A stretch of DNA of 32,854 nucleotides from an uncultured Ruminococcus sp. (GTDB lineage: Bacteria; Bacillota; Clostridia; Oscillospirales; Ruminococcaceae), in contig CAMWIR010000018.1 in NCBI GenBank assembly GCA_947174365.1, positions 1-32,854 on the forward strand, given 5' to 3'. Both the position numbers and the translations under genes were made by a program. The notes under the pieces were generated by a model. The model made no database searches, was not told where the DNA came from, and saw only the letters and a program-made list of their open reading frames with translations. Position 1 is the stretch's first letter, and each line of letters begins with the position of its first letter. This document shows, one piece after another, positions 1-8,036 of this stretch.

Positions 1-85
1 TATATGTACAACTATGTGATGTTGACTTTTGAAGATTTATATTTTTGTTAAAATTTACAAAATCTTGGAAAGATGGGTCTTGTAT

Positions 86-3000
86 ATGGATTATAACAAA
101 CAAAGAAAAATCGTAAAGGCTCTGGAGGCAAAGGGTAAGAATCCTCTGCTGTTCCTGCCCTGTCTTATAGCCAAAATGCTGGTGATAGGCTTTATGTCGG
201 CGTGCAGATGGGTCGACATGGCGCTGTCGGACAGCGATGGCAATTTCCTCGGGCTTAAAAAGCGCGAGGGGAAGAAAAGGTCTGCTTATGAGCGCTACGG
301 CGAGCGGGAGGCAAGGCGTGACGAGCGCAGACGTGCCCGTGACGAGGCCTTTGCTAAGGCAAAGGCTGCAAAAAGAAATGCGGACACGGCTGCCGAAAAG
401 GCGTTTTCCGTATTGCCTGCGGAGGATGAGTTCTCAGAGAGAGAGCTTAAAAGGCTGCGGGGGAAACTGCCTTACCGTTCGTTCGGGGCAAGGTGTGCAA
501 GCTTCGGTCTGGCGGCGGCGTTTGCGCAGACTGTTTTTACCGAGATAAATTCGGGGGCGGATGTTAACGGGGGGGAAAGAAGAGTAGTATTTTATGCGGA
601 CGGGTCTGGCGGCGGCGTTGTGAACAAGACAATGCTGGATGATTTCTATTCGCTGAATTTCAATGCCGGTGAATTTCCCTACATAACCGAAGCCGATCTG
701 TATTCGAGGCTTGGCGATAATGTGCTTGATGTACAGTCGGGGGTATTTAACGATATTCCGAGTCTTACCATGATAACCCTGGGGTATTCCAATAATCTTG
801 AAACAAAAAAGAAAACAACGATCAACAGGGATAACTTCCGCAATGTGGGCGGCGGCGACGCTATAATATTCCTCAGAGGCGTTAGCAGTGAGGAACAGGA
901 TATTCTGGCGGATATAACCAATCAGGTCAGAGGTACGGATATAATAAGAGTTGTTCCCGAGGGAGGAAATATTGAAAGCAGAGTCAGAAACTTAGGGCAG
1001 GTAACCAATGTTACCGCCAAAGGCGCTGTAGGCTCGGTGGTCGTTGAGTGGGATTACATTTCCAATGTCAATATTGCGGGATATGCCATATATTCTGCGG
1101 AGATCCAGAGAAACGGTTCGGCACAGGGCGTGCAGGAAACTGTAAAAAGCTACTCCCGTATCGGATATTTCACTCCCGGCAACGGTGAGACAGGATTTAC
1201 ATATACAACCAAGGACGGCAGGTGCAAGGCTGTTCTGGATATTACAAGCAGCCGTGAAATGTATTATGCGGTTCGTCCTTTCCTTATTCAAAGCTCGGGC
1301 GATACAGTAACGGCAAGCGATTACAGGCTTTGCGGGCCGCTGTTCGGCATTTCGTCAAGCGCTGCCGTACCTGTTACAGTCAGCAGCACTCCTCCGAAAA
1401 TCTCGGCGGAGGTAAGCGGATTTAATGTTACTCTTAATATTACAAATGTAGACCCGAATGCCAGCTATCTCAAAATATACTGTGCAGACAGCAAGCGGCT
1501 TGACGGCGTAGTTCAGGAGGATTACGGCGATTACGATTACCTGGGTACTATAGATATTCCCTCTTCAAACGGCAGATATGTTATTCCGGATCCTGTCGCT
1601 TTGGGAGCCAATGCCCGCAAATATGTAGCGGTAATGGTCTATGAGCCCGATTTGCAGAACAGACCCAATACATGGAGCAACTGCAAGGATTTTGTTGATC
1701 TTATTAACAATAAAAAAGGCGCTGCCGCTGTTCAGAGCAGGGAGCAGTGCATTGTGAACGGGCCGCAGCTCTCGCCTCCGGAAACCTTTACGGCATGGGT
1801 GCATAACGGCAGGCTGTACTTTGACTGGTCCGCTGTTTCGGGGCTGGGAATGAATCAGTCCGAGGGCGTTCTGGCATACCAGATAGAGGTTGACGGCAGA
1901 GTTGTTACGGGCGACAGCAGTAACGGCTATATTTCCAATGAGGGCTACATTACAGGGACGACGCTGGTGGATGTGAGCGCTGAGGAATACCTCAGAGGCA
2001 AGGAGAAGGCTGTAGCTCAGATCAGGACTTGCTTTGTGCCTTATGACGGTTCGGAAAACGATGTTATAAAGAGCGCTGCAAGAGAATGCGGCATTGATGT
2101 AAAATCTCCTGTAATAAAATCGGCAAAGCCCGGCAACAGAAGCTTTACCATAGAGTGGACAGGGCTTAACACCAACAGCTACACCATTTACTGGGAAAGC
2201 ACGGCAAACGGCATAGACAGCGGCAGAACCGTTGTAAGCGTTGACGACGGTATTGAAACGGCTGTGTCGGGTGTTTACAGATACACGGTGACAGGCGTTT
2301 CAAATATACCCTATGAGGTTTGGGTGGAAGCGAACAATGTGAGCGACGCCAATCCCTCCGCTAAGGTAAGAGTCACACCGTCCACGCCTCCTCCCGCACC
2401 TACAAATGTAAGGGCTGCTTCGGGGGACAAGTCGGTAACGCTTACATGGGACGGCGAGGCAGAGGAATATGAGGTGGAGGTATTTGCCAACTCCACAGGC
2501 GAGGGTTCGCCTATTCATATTTCTCCTATTGTCACCAAGGAGCATAAGATCACAATTGACGATCTGGAGAACAACCACAACTATTATTTCAAGGTCTGGG
2601 CACTCAAGAACAGCGACGAAAGCCCTATCAGAAGCGAAAATCCCGGTGTGGCGCTTGCTGTTCCCGCCCCCAATATCGGAGCGGTAAGCACAATAACCGT
2701 GAGACCCGACAATGACGCAGCCTGCATTAAAATAAGCTGGAATGCTGTACCCGAGGCAACGGAATACCGTATCAGAAAAACTCCCGAGGGAGGAGAAACG
2801 GTTGAATACAGCGTCGGAAACGCAACTGCCATTGATGATTACGAGATCTCAAATAATGTGGTTTACACATATCAGGTAAAGGCGGTCACAGTTTCGGACG
2901 GCTTGGAATATCCTCCTGCTGACGAGGGCTATTCCCTTGCCAACAGCGCTAAAATTTCAATCACCGTTCCTGTTGTTCAAGGGCTGAGAACCACCTCCGA

Positions 3001-4450
3001 CGACGGCAAGGTCACTCTTGAATGGGAAAAGGTCGACAAGGCTGACGGTTATATTATCGAAGCCGCTCAGAGTGATAATATGTGGCAGCAGATCGCCGAT
3101 GTTGACGCTTCAAAAACCAAATTTGAGCACACAGGGCTTATTAACAACAGAGAATACAAATACCGCATAAAGGCATACAGATATGTGAACCTTGACAGGG
3201 AAAAAGTGGAGGGCGAATATGCTATATCGGCTGTTTCCGCCACTCCGGGGCTGTATTTCCCCGCTCCCTACGACTTTACAGTGACCGCAGGCGACGGGCA
3301 GGTTACCCTTAACTGGACTGCTGTAAAGGACGCTGAGGGGTATGAGATCTATGTTGAGGATATTTACGGAACTCTCCACAGATTTGATGTGGTAACGAAA
3401 AATTCCGCAGTGCATATGGGGCTGTCCAACGGCGCTACAATTACCTACTGCGTAAGAGCGTTCAAGACTGTGAGCGGCGAAAAGGTGTACAGTGATTATA
3501 CGCTGCGCAAAACCGTTGTGGTAGGCACTTACCTTAACGCTCCCACCGACCTTGTAATAAAGACAGGCGACGGGCAGGTTGACATTTCCTGGAAAAAATC
3601 GGACGGGGCTGAGGGATATGTGGTTTACAGCTACAACCCCACCACATCCAGCTTTACGCCGGTAGGCATAGTTACAGGAACAAGCTTCACCCACACCGGT
3701 CTTGTAAACGGCAGAACATACACCTATATGGTGGCGGGATACAAGACGGTGAACGGCGAGATAAGATATTCTCCTTACTCCCTTGCGGCAACGGCAGTGC
3801 CCGATGGTACGGGTACGACGGGCAGCTCCGGTACGACAAATTCCAAGCCGGGTGAGTATCACATTTACATAACGGGTACTACGCCCTACGGTATGTCCAA
3901 CAGCGATCTTATTTCTGCCTTTGCGGAAAACGGTGCGTTCAATGAGGATATTGACGTGCGCTTCACTTGGAGCGCCGAAACGACTGCGGCTGTGCAGGAT
4001 GTACTGGATTTCTACGGCGACGGGATTGAGAGCTTTATGATATATCCCATGGATATTGCGCTGTACAAGTCGGGAACAAATCAGAAGATAAACATTAATT
4101 CGGGATTCTATCTTACGCTGACGATCCCCGTGCCCGATGAACTTTTGCCTTATTCGGAGGGAATTTCTGTAGTTCACATTTCCGATGATGAGCAGTTGGA
4201 GATCCTGCCGTCAACTCATGTAACTGTCAGCGGTGCAGATTGTATGCAGTTCCAGGCGACAAGCTTTTCGCCCTATGCATTTGTGGTATATCTTCCTCAG
4301 AACGGTGAAAACCTGGCAGCGGGTTCATTTGCGGTAACGGGCGTTACCATGGAGTATGAGACCGCTTCCGCTCCTGTGCTGATGTGCACGGTTCTGCCCG
4401 ATATTTACGGCAGGAGAAAGAGAAACAAGGTTTACAGGATCGTGAAGTAA
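86..4450 (+). CDS. Large fibronectin type III repeat protein
   Basis: The protein is about 1454 residues from the ATG at 86; an in-frame TTG at 29 would add 19 residues but looks less likely. Five tandem FN3 modules are clear between residues 770 and 1240: each opens with a P/V-rich strand, then a TL-W or I-W strand and a GY-I-Y/V strand, and three carry the near-identical motif GDGQV or DDGKV. Three more divergent FN3-like modules seem to lie at about 310, 565 and 675. A Gly/Ser/Thr linker near 1241 leads to a unique C-terminal domain of about 200 residues. The N-terminus holds a hydrophobic stretch (residues 20-40), then a very basic helix rich in RRDERRRARDEA and a second hydrophobic stretch near 150, so surface display is possible but no classical signal peptide is seen. 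Function is unknown; FN3 modules usually act as spacers or in carbohydrate or protein binding. Confidence 0.8.
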   Translation: MDYNKQRKIVKALEAKGKNPLLFLPCLIAKMLVIGFMSACRWVDMALSDSDGNFLGLKKREGKKRSAYERYGEREARRDERRRARDEAFAKAKAAKRNADTAAEKAFSVLPAEDEFSERELKRLRGKLPYRSFGARCASFGLAAAFAQTVFTEINSGADVNGGERRVVFYADGSGGGVVNKTMLDDFYSLNFNAGEFPYITEADLYSRLGDNVLDVQSGVFNDIPSLTMITLGYSNNLETKKKTTINRDNFRNVGGGDAIIFLRGVSSEEQDILADITNQVRGTDIIRVVPEGGNIESRVRNLGQVTNVTAKGAVGSVVVEWDYISNVNIAGYAIYSAEIQRNGSAQGVQETVKSYSRIGYFTPGNGETGFTYTTKDGRCKAVLDITSSREMYYAVRPFLIQSSGDTVTASDYRLCGPLFGISSSAAVPVTVSSTPPKISAEVSGFNVTLNITNVDPNASYLKIYCADSKRLDGVVQEDYGDYDYLGTIDIPSSNGRYVIPDPVALGANARKYVAVMVYEPDLQNRPNTWSNCKDFVDLINNKKGAAAVQSREQCIVNGPQLSPPETFTAWVHNGRLYFDWSAVSGLGMNQSEGVLAYQIEVDGRVVTGDSSNGYISNEGYITGTTLVDVSAEEYLRGKEKAVAQIRTCFVPYDGSENDVIKSAARECGIDVKSPVIKSAKPGNRSFTIEWTGLNTNSYTIYWESTANGIDSGRTVVSVDDGIETAVSGVYRYTVTGVSNIPYEVWVEANNVSDANPSAKVRVTPSTPPPAPTNVRAASGDKSVTLTWDGEAEEYEVEVFANSTGEGSPIHISPIVTKEHKITIDDLENNHNYYFKVWALKNSDESPIRSENPGVALAVPAPNIGAVSTITVRPDNDAACIKISWNAVPEATEYRIRKTPEGGETVEYSVGNATAIDDYEISNNVVYTYQVKAVTVSDGLEYPPADEGYSLANSAKISITVPVVQGLRTTSDDGKVTLEWEKVDKADGYIIEAAQSDNMWQQIADVDASKTKFEHTGLINNREYKYRIKAYRYVNLDREKVEGEYAISAVSATPGLYFPAPYDFTVTAGDGQVTLNWTAVKDAEGYEIYVEDIYGTLHRFDVVTKNSAVHMGLSNGATITYCVRAFKTVSGEKVYSDYTLRKTVVVGTYLNAPTDLVIKTGDGQVDISWKKSDGAEGYVVYSYNPTTSSFTPVGIVTGTSFTHTGLVNGRTYTYMVAGYKTVNGEIRYSPYSLAATAVPDGTGTTGSSGTTNSKPGEYHIYITGTTPYGMSNSDLISAFAENGAFNEDIDVRFTWSAETTAAVQDVLDFYGDGIESFMIYPMDIALYKSGTNQKININSGFYLTLTIPVPDELLPYSEGISVVHISDDEQLEILPSTHVTVSGADCMQFQATSFSPYAFVVYLPQNGENLAAGSFAVTGVTMEYETASAPVLMCTVLPDIYGRRKRNKVYRIVK

Positions 4451-4462
4451 ATTTGATGAACG

Positions 4463-4495
4463 GCTGCCGCAGTTTACACACTGCGGCAGCTTTTT
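4463..4495 (+). terminator. Intrinsic terminator of the FN3 gene
   Basis: A perfect 10-bp stem GCTGCCGCAG / CTGCGGCAGC with an 8-nt loop is followed by five T. It starts 12 bases after the FN3 stop codon. Confidence 0.9.
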
Positions 4496-4508
4496 GGACG
4501 GAATAAAA

Positions 4509-4614
4509 TAAAGGGGCTGTAAAAAACTCAAAAAATAAATCCCGACAAATCGCATTTCCATGCTGCTTTGTCGGGATATTTTTATTATTTGGGGAGTTTT
4601 TTACAGCCCTTTTA
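4509..4614. repeat. Nested palindrome, MITE-like element or bidirectional terminator
   Basis: The outer arms GGGCTGTAAAAAACTC (4514-4529) and its exact complement (4594-4609) extend with one mismatch to a TA at each end (4509 and 4613). An inner 11-bp stem ATCCCGACAAA / TTTGTCGGGAT lies at 4539-4549 and 4567-4577. The element sits between two convergent genes. The long terminal inverted repeats, inner stem and TA borders suggest a non-autonomous element, which may also end transcription in both directions because its arms carry A/T runs. Confidence 0.6.
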
Positions 4615-4627
4615 TGCGATTGTATAT

Positions 4628-4852
4628 TTACTTCCTTGCGCCCGGCTCGGGAATCTCCCTGCCCTCGGCTATGGCTGCTTTGAACCATGCCTCCTTGGCG
4701 GCAATGACTTTGGCGATAACGTCCTCAAAGCTGTTGCCCTCGGCGGCACAGCCCCGCAGCTCGGGAAAACAGGCTGCATATCCGCCCTCGCTGTCGTCGG
4801 GGATTATCTCCATTTTGTATGGCAATGCCATGTATTCTTCTAAAGTTTTCAT
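4628..4852 (-). CDS. HicB-like antitoxin family protein, orphan
   Basis: This 74-residue protein has the HicB-like signature: a YKMEIIPDDSEGGYAACFPEL strand-turn-strand block, then GCAAEG and a helix EDVIAKVIAAKEAWFKAAI. HicB proteins are partial RNase-H-fold antitoxins that neutralise the HicA mRNA interferase and often repress their own operon. Here no HicA is found on either side, and the C-terminus is too short for a separate DNA-binding domain. The start was set at 4852, where AAGGAG lies 8 bases upstream; a longer reading from 4891 has no comparable site. It may be a solitary HicB-like protein with another partner elsewhere. Confidence 0.7.
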   Translation of the reverse strand: MKTLEEYMALPYKMEIIPDDSEGGYAACFPELRGCAAEGNSFEDVIAKVIAAKEAWFKAAIAEGREIPEPGARK

Positions 4853-4940
4853 GTTGGTTTTCTCCTTTTTTATTATTTTGCCAAACGGCAATTATGTACT
4901 CGTTGAAAGTGCACAGAAACCCGGCTGCCGTTTCGTACTA

Positions 4941-5399
4941 TTATTTTTTTAACATATCAACGGTGACTACGGGGGTAGTAATCCCAAAGTTATCCATGCA
5001 CCATTTTTCAACCATTTTCTTAAAAGTACCTGTTGGTTTTTCATAAGTAAATGATATGTCAAATTTCCCGTCTTGGTCGAGCTTACACGTCATGACATAC
5101 CACTCTTTATCATACGCAGCTGCATACTCACCCTGTAAATTCATTATATCTCTCGTTAACCGCATAAAACGCCTACGGTATTCGTTTTCGTCAATATCAA
5201 TATCAAGTTCCTTTCTCCTGGGAAGTAGATCGGAAGGAAACACTTTTCCTGTGGCAGCATCGATAAAGCAGAAATACATTGTAGACGCTACATTAAGCCC
5301 GCCTACAAAAAGCAAATGTGCCTCTTTGTATTCAACAGGTATCAATTCATCAAATTTCGTCGCAATTTCTAACTGAAGATTATCAATTTTCTCATTCAT
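4941..5399 (-). CDS. YezG/DUF600-like immunity protein
   Basis: A 152-residue cytosolic protein. The order of motifs matches the YezG (DUF600) family as I recall it: an N-terminal helix ending in ELIPVEYKEAHL, a central hydrophobic strand, an acidic helix region with ENEYRRRFMRLTRDI, and the C-terminal GKFDISFTYEKPTG block. Members of that family act as immunity proteins for LXG-type secreted nuclease toxins, YeeF/YezG in Bacillus being the model. No LXG toxin gene is present in this window, so it would be an orphan immunity gene. The assignment rests on recognition of motifs only, and the N-terminal half is divergent. It lies 88 bases upstream of the HicB-like gene on the same strand. Confidence 0.5.
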   Translation of the reverse strand: MNEKIDNLQLEIATKFDELIPVEYKEAHLLFVGGLNVASTMYFCFIDAATGKVFPSDLLPRRKELDIDIDENEYRRRFMRLTRDIMNLQGEYAAAYDKEWYVMTCKLDQDGKFDISFTYEKPTGTFKKMVEKWCMDNFGITTPVVTVDMLKK

Positions 5400-5419
5400 T
5401 TTATGTGACCTCCGAAAAA

Positions 5420-6592
5420 CTAAATTGAAGCCCGTATAACATTTTGCAGCCTGCGGACAAATTCGGTGCAGCCCGAGTTCGTCTGCTGGATAAAGTAAAG
5501 CATATACAGATTATTCACGGGGTCGACGGAGAAATAACAGCCTAGCCAGCCGTCCCAGCCGTATTCCCCGGGACTGCCGCCCATGCCTGCGGCGGCGGGG
5601 TCGGTGAGAATGCGCATAAATGCGCCGTAGCCATGGCCTATCATGCTGTCCCAAACGGGAGGGCACTGTTCGGGCGTCAGGAAATTGCGGGTCATAAGCT
5701 CCACGGTCTGCCGCCCTAAGATTCGCACGCCCTTATATGCGCCTCTGCCTGCCAGCATTCCTACGAATTTTTCATAGTCCTCCAGTGTGGAAACAAGCCC
5801 TGCGCCTCCCGATTCAAAGGCGGGCGGCTCACTGTAGTCGGTAAGACAGAGGGAAAATTCCTTATAGGGCACCATGATTTGCGAATTGCCCTCTTCCTTT
5901 CGGTCGTAGGCGGTGACAAGGCGGCTGTATTTTTCGGGGGGTATCCAGAAGCCTGTGTCGTTCATGCCGAGAGGCTCGAAAATTTCCTCACGCATAAATT
6001 CCGAAAGCTTTTTCCCCGAGATTATCTCGATAACAGCCCCCAGCACGTCCGCAGATGCGCCGTACATCCACCGCAGTCCGGGAGTGAAGGACAGGGGGCA
6101 TTTCCCCATTTCACGTACGAAATCGGCGGTATTCAGCAGCTTGCCGCCTTTAAGGTAGCAGTCCGCCTGCCGCCCCCAGACTTCTCCCATTTTGTGACCC
6201 GAGGGGGTGTCCTCGGGATAGGGGAGCCCTGAGGTCATGGTCAGAAGATCACGGAGGGTAATGTCACGCTCGGCGGGACGGCTGCCCTTTTCGTCCAGCA
6301 CTGTGGGATTTTCAAAGGTGGGTATGAACCATTTCAGGGGATAGCGTAGCTCGATCCTGCCCCGCTCCAGCAGTATCATCAGGGCGGCGGCGGTCACGGG
6401 CTTTGTGAGGGAAAAGAGGCGGAAGATCGCTCCGTCCCCCATGGGAAGCTGCTTTTCGGCGTCCGCCCACCCGAAGGATTCACGGAAGATGTTTTCCTCC
6501 CCCTTGAATACGCTGAGCCGCCCGCCCATGGCAACCTTCTGCTCCACGGCGCTTTGAAGCATCGGTGACAGGTATTTCAGATTTTCGTACAT
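5420..6592 (-). CDS. Beta-lactamase-family serine hydrolase
   Basis: This 390-residue protein belongs to the class C beta-lactamase / penicillin-binding-protein-like hydrolases (CubicO group). The catalytic serine-lysine pair is in FSLTKPVTAA (SxxK) near residue 57. The tyrosine motif is probably WMYGASADVLG, followed by the typical DTGFWIPPE segment, and GHGYGAF replaces the KTG-type motif near the C-terminus. Such enzymes hydrolyse esters, D-amino-acid peptides or beta-lactams; the substrate cannot be told from sequence. No signal peptide is seen, so it is probably cytosolic. The ATG is preceded by AAAAAGGACG. The gene ends 21 bases before the YezG-like gene. A copy of the ACCTCTAAC-type repeat lies just upstream of its ribosome binding site. 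Confidence 0.85.
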   Translation of the reverse strand: MYENLKYLSPMLQSAVEQKVAMGGRLSVFKGEENIFRESFGWADAEKQLPMGDGAIFRLFSLTKPVTAAALMILLERGRIELRYPLKWFIPTFENPTVLDEKGSRPAERDITLRDLLTMTSGLPYPEDTPSGHKMGEVWGRQADCYLKGGKLLNTADFVREMGKCPLSFTPGLRWMYGASADVLGAVIEIISGKKLSEFMREEIFEPLGMNDTGFWIPPEKYSRLVTAYDRKEEGNSQIMVPYKEFSLCLTDYSEPPAFESGGAGLVSTLEDYEKFVGMLAGRGAYKGVRILGRQTVELMTRNFLTPEQCPPVWDSMIGHGYGAFMRILTDPAAAGMGGSPGEYGWDGWLGCYFSVDPVNNLYMLYFIQQTNSGCTEFVRRLQNVIRASI

Positions 6593-6610
6593 AAAAGATC
6601 ACGTCCTTTT

Positions 6611-6637
6611 TAGAAATTAGAGATTAGAGGTAAGAGG
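6611..6637 (-). repeat. ACCTCTAAC-type intergenic repeat, copy 1
   Basis: On the minus strand this reads CCTCTTACCTCTAATCTCTA, directly before the AAAAAGGACG ribosome binding site of the serine hydrolase. Related copies lie at 9606-9623, 14519-14550 and 31531-31562. Confidence 0.6.
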
Positions 6638-6653
6638 ATATTGCACTGAGCTA

Positions 6654-6884
6654 TTAACTGCTCTTTGCATTTTCCCACGGTCCATATAAAACACGGTATC
6701 TTTCCCAATATTCATTATGCTGCGGGAATGAAAGTATGATTATATCATCGCCGATAGCCATTTCCTTATAAATATTTTTATAATTGGTAATATCGAGATC
6801 GGGCAGCACCTCATTTTCCGATACAGCAACTGTCATCATGATTTTTGTGCCGTCATAATGCAGATAGTCCGGTACAACGTGCAA
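6654..6884 (-). pseudogene. Gene fragment of unknown family
   Basis: An open frame of 76 codons with no convincing ribosome binding site or start. In the same frame it can be read upstream to a stop near 6945, adding KDTLLIAKGTIIGFKK. It follows the broken CBM2-like relic directly, and inserting one A into the A5 run at the junction would join the two into a single frame. It is therefore either the frameshifted 3' half of the same gene or the tail of another gene brought next to it by deletion. The residues (DYLHYDGTKIMMTVAVSE, GDDIIILSF) do not point to a family I recognise. Confidence 0.5.
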
Positions 6885-6913
6885 TTTCTTAAACCCTATG
6901 ATAGTTCCCTTGG

Positions 6914-7249
6914 CTATAAGCAGAGTATCTTTTTAATAATATAATCCGTTCCGCTATTAGAGTAAACGGCACTGTTCCAAATACTTATAATTTCACTGCC
7001 CGCATTGTAGCCCAACGCCCAGTTATAAATAGGTTCTTTTCCGGTATTTGTAAGTTTTATTTCAATATTTTGATAACCGTCCCACTCATTAATTACGTTA
7101 TACTCTACAGCATAGTCACTATAAGTATATACATTACTGCTTGATTCTGCTGCTACAGCAACAGTTGGAAATAATGCTACAATCATCATAATCGAAATTA
7201 GAAATGCTATTGAACGATTTGTGTTCTAAATAAAGCTTTTAATATTCAT
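6914..7249 (-). pseudogene. Relic of a secreted CBM2-like protein, stop in signal peptide
   Basis: An ATG at 7249 has a good GGAGG 8 bases upstream, but codon 8 is TAG (7228-7226). The same frame then continues through NTNRSIAFLIS and a signal-peptide core with an AVAAES cleavage site, into a domain with NEWDGYQNIEIKLTNTGKEP, YNWALGYNAG and ISIWNSAVY. That spacing of aromatic residues fits CBM2-like cellulose-binding domains found in ruminococcal secreted proteins. The domain breaks off at TDYIIKK, short of its expected last strands. Both the stop within the signal peptide and the truncated end argue for a decaying gene. An internal ATG at 7189 could start a shortened product but has no clear ribosome binding site. 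Confidence 0.7.
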
Positions 7250-7286
7250 TTGATTTACCTCCATTTTAACATCATGATTATATTTT

Positions 7287-7955
7287 TTAATAAAATAAAT
7301 TATATGGAAATTTTTTTTCTGTCCAATTATCAACATCATGGCAATACTGATCACCATTACTATAATAATGATAGTCTGCCCCACTGCCGCCTAAAAGAAT
7401 AATTTTTTGTTCACCCGACGAGTCATTTATTATACCATAATACCTGTAATGCCCTACCACCATCATGATCTCAGGAAGGGCTTTGTATTCTGGTTCTTTG
7501 GTTATTAAAAGAAGCTTTTTATAATATTCAGTCAATTCCTCATTTGAGATATCCACCATATCATTTTCGGTCATATTTTCAGTATGTCCCCACTCACCGC
7601 TGAAATCGAGTTCCGAACAGGTTGCTTCTTCGAGTCTGTCATAAACATCGGGAAGATCATAAATTTCATCCGGCGCAATCTTTCTGAAATCATACATTTT
7701 CATTTCGCCTGTATTTGTAAAATAAAAGCCAAGAATATTTGTGTCATCATAATGATGAGACATAACAAATACAATTTCAGGCATATTTTCAGTCAAAGCG
7801 TCAAGTTCTTCATCGGACAGTGTTTCCACGGTCGTTGTTGATTCAGTAATTTCCTCAGGAATTTTCTCTGCTGTATCGCAGCCTGAAAATATCATTGCAG
7901 CACTCAATATCACAATAGAACATGAGATTAGCTGTTTTATCTTTCGGATAAACAT
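7287..7955 (-). CDS. Putative lipoprotein of unknown function
   Basis: This 222-residue protein has a lipoprotein signal: basic N-terminus MFIRKIKQL, hydrophobic core SCSIVILSAAMI, and lipobox FSGC, so Cys26 should be lipidated and the protein anchored outside the membrane. A Thr/Glu-rich linker follows (EEITESTTTVETLSDEE). The mature part is acidic with many aromatic residues and two related segments, each having a V-x-H or VGHY motif followed by a G-x-I or LGFYF strand. I do not recognise a family. The ATG is preceded by AGGAGG with 7 bases spacing. It reads into the CBM2 relic region on the same strand. Confidence 0.75.
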   Translation of the reverse strand: MFIRKIKQLISCSIVILSAAMIFSGCDTAEKIPEEITESTTTVETLSDEELDALTENMPEIVFVMSHHYDDTNILGFYFTNTGEMKMYDFRKIAPDEIYDLPDVYDRLEEATCSELDFSGEWGHTENMTENDMVDISNEELTEYYKKLLLITKEPEYKALPEIMMVVGHYRYYGIINDSSGEQKIILLGGSGADYHYYSNGDQYCHDVDNWTEKKFPYNLFY

Positions 7956-8036
7956 AGAATAACCTCCTGTTAAGCTTATTTGTCGTAAGCTGTAAGTTTT
8001 TGCTCAGGGAAAAGCTGTGCAAAAGCTTATTTGCGG

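Noticed and set aside
22-54. Possible promoter TTGACT ... TAAAAT before the FN3 gene
   Set aside because: The spacing is 21 bases, too long for a normal vegetative promoter.
3110-4177. 355-codon open frame on the minus strand inside the FN3 gene
   Set aside because: Antisense shadow of the repeated FN3 modules; low-complexity basic translation and no start signal.
7972-8033. Direct repeat AAGCTTATTTG (7972-7982 and 8023-8033)
   Set aside because: Only 11 bp in two copies, with no further structure; may be chance. No att site or integrase is near.
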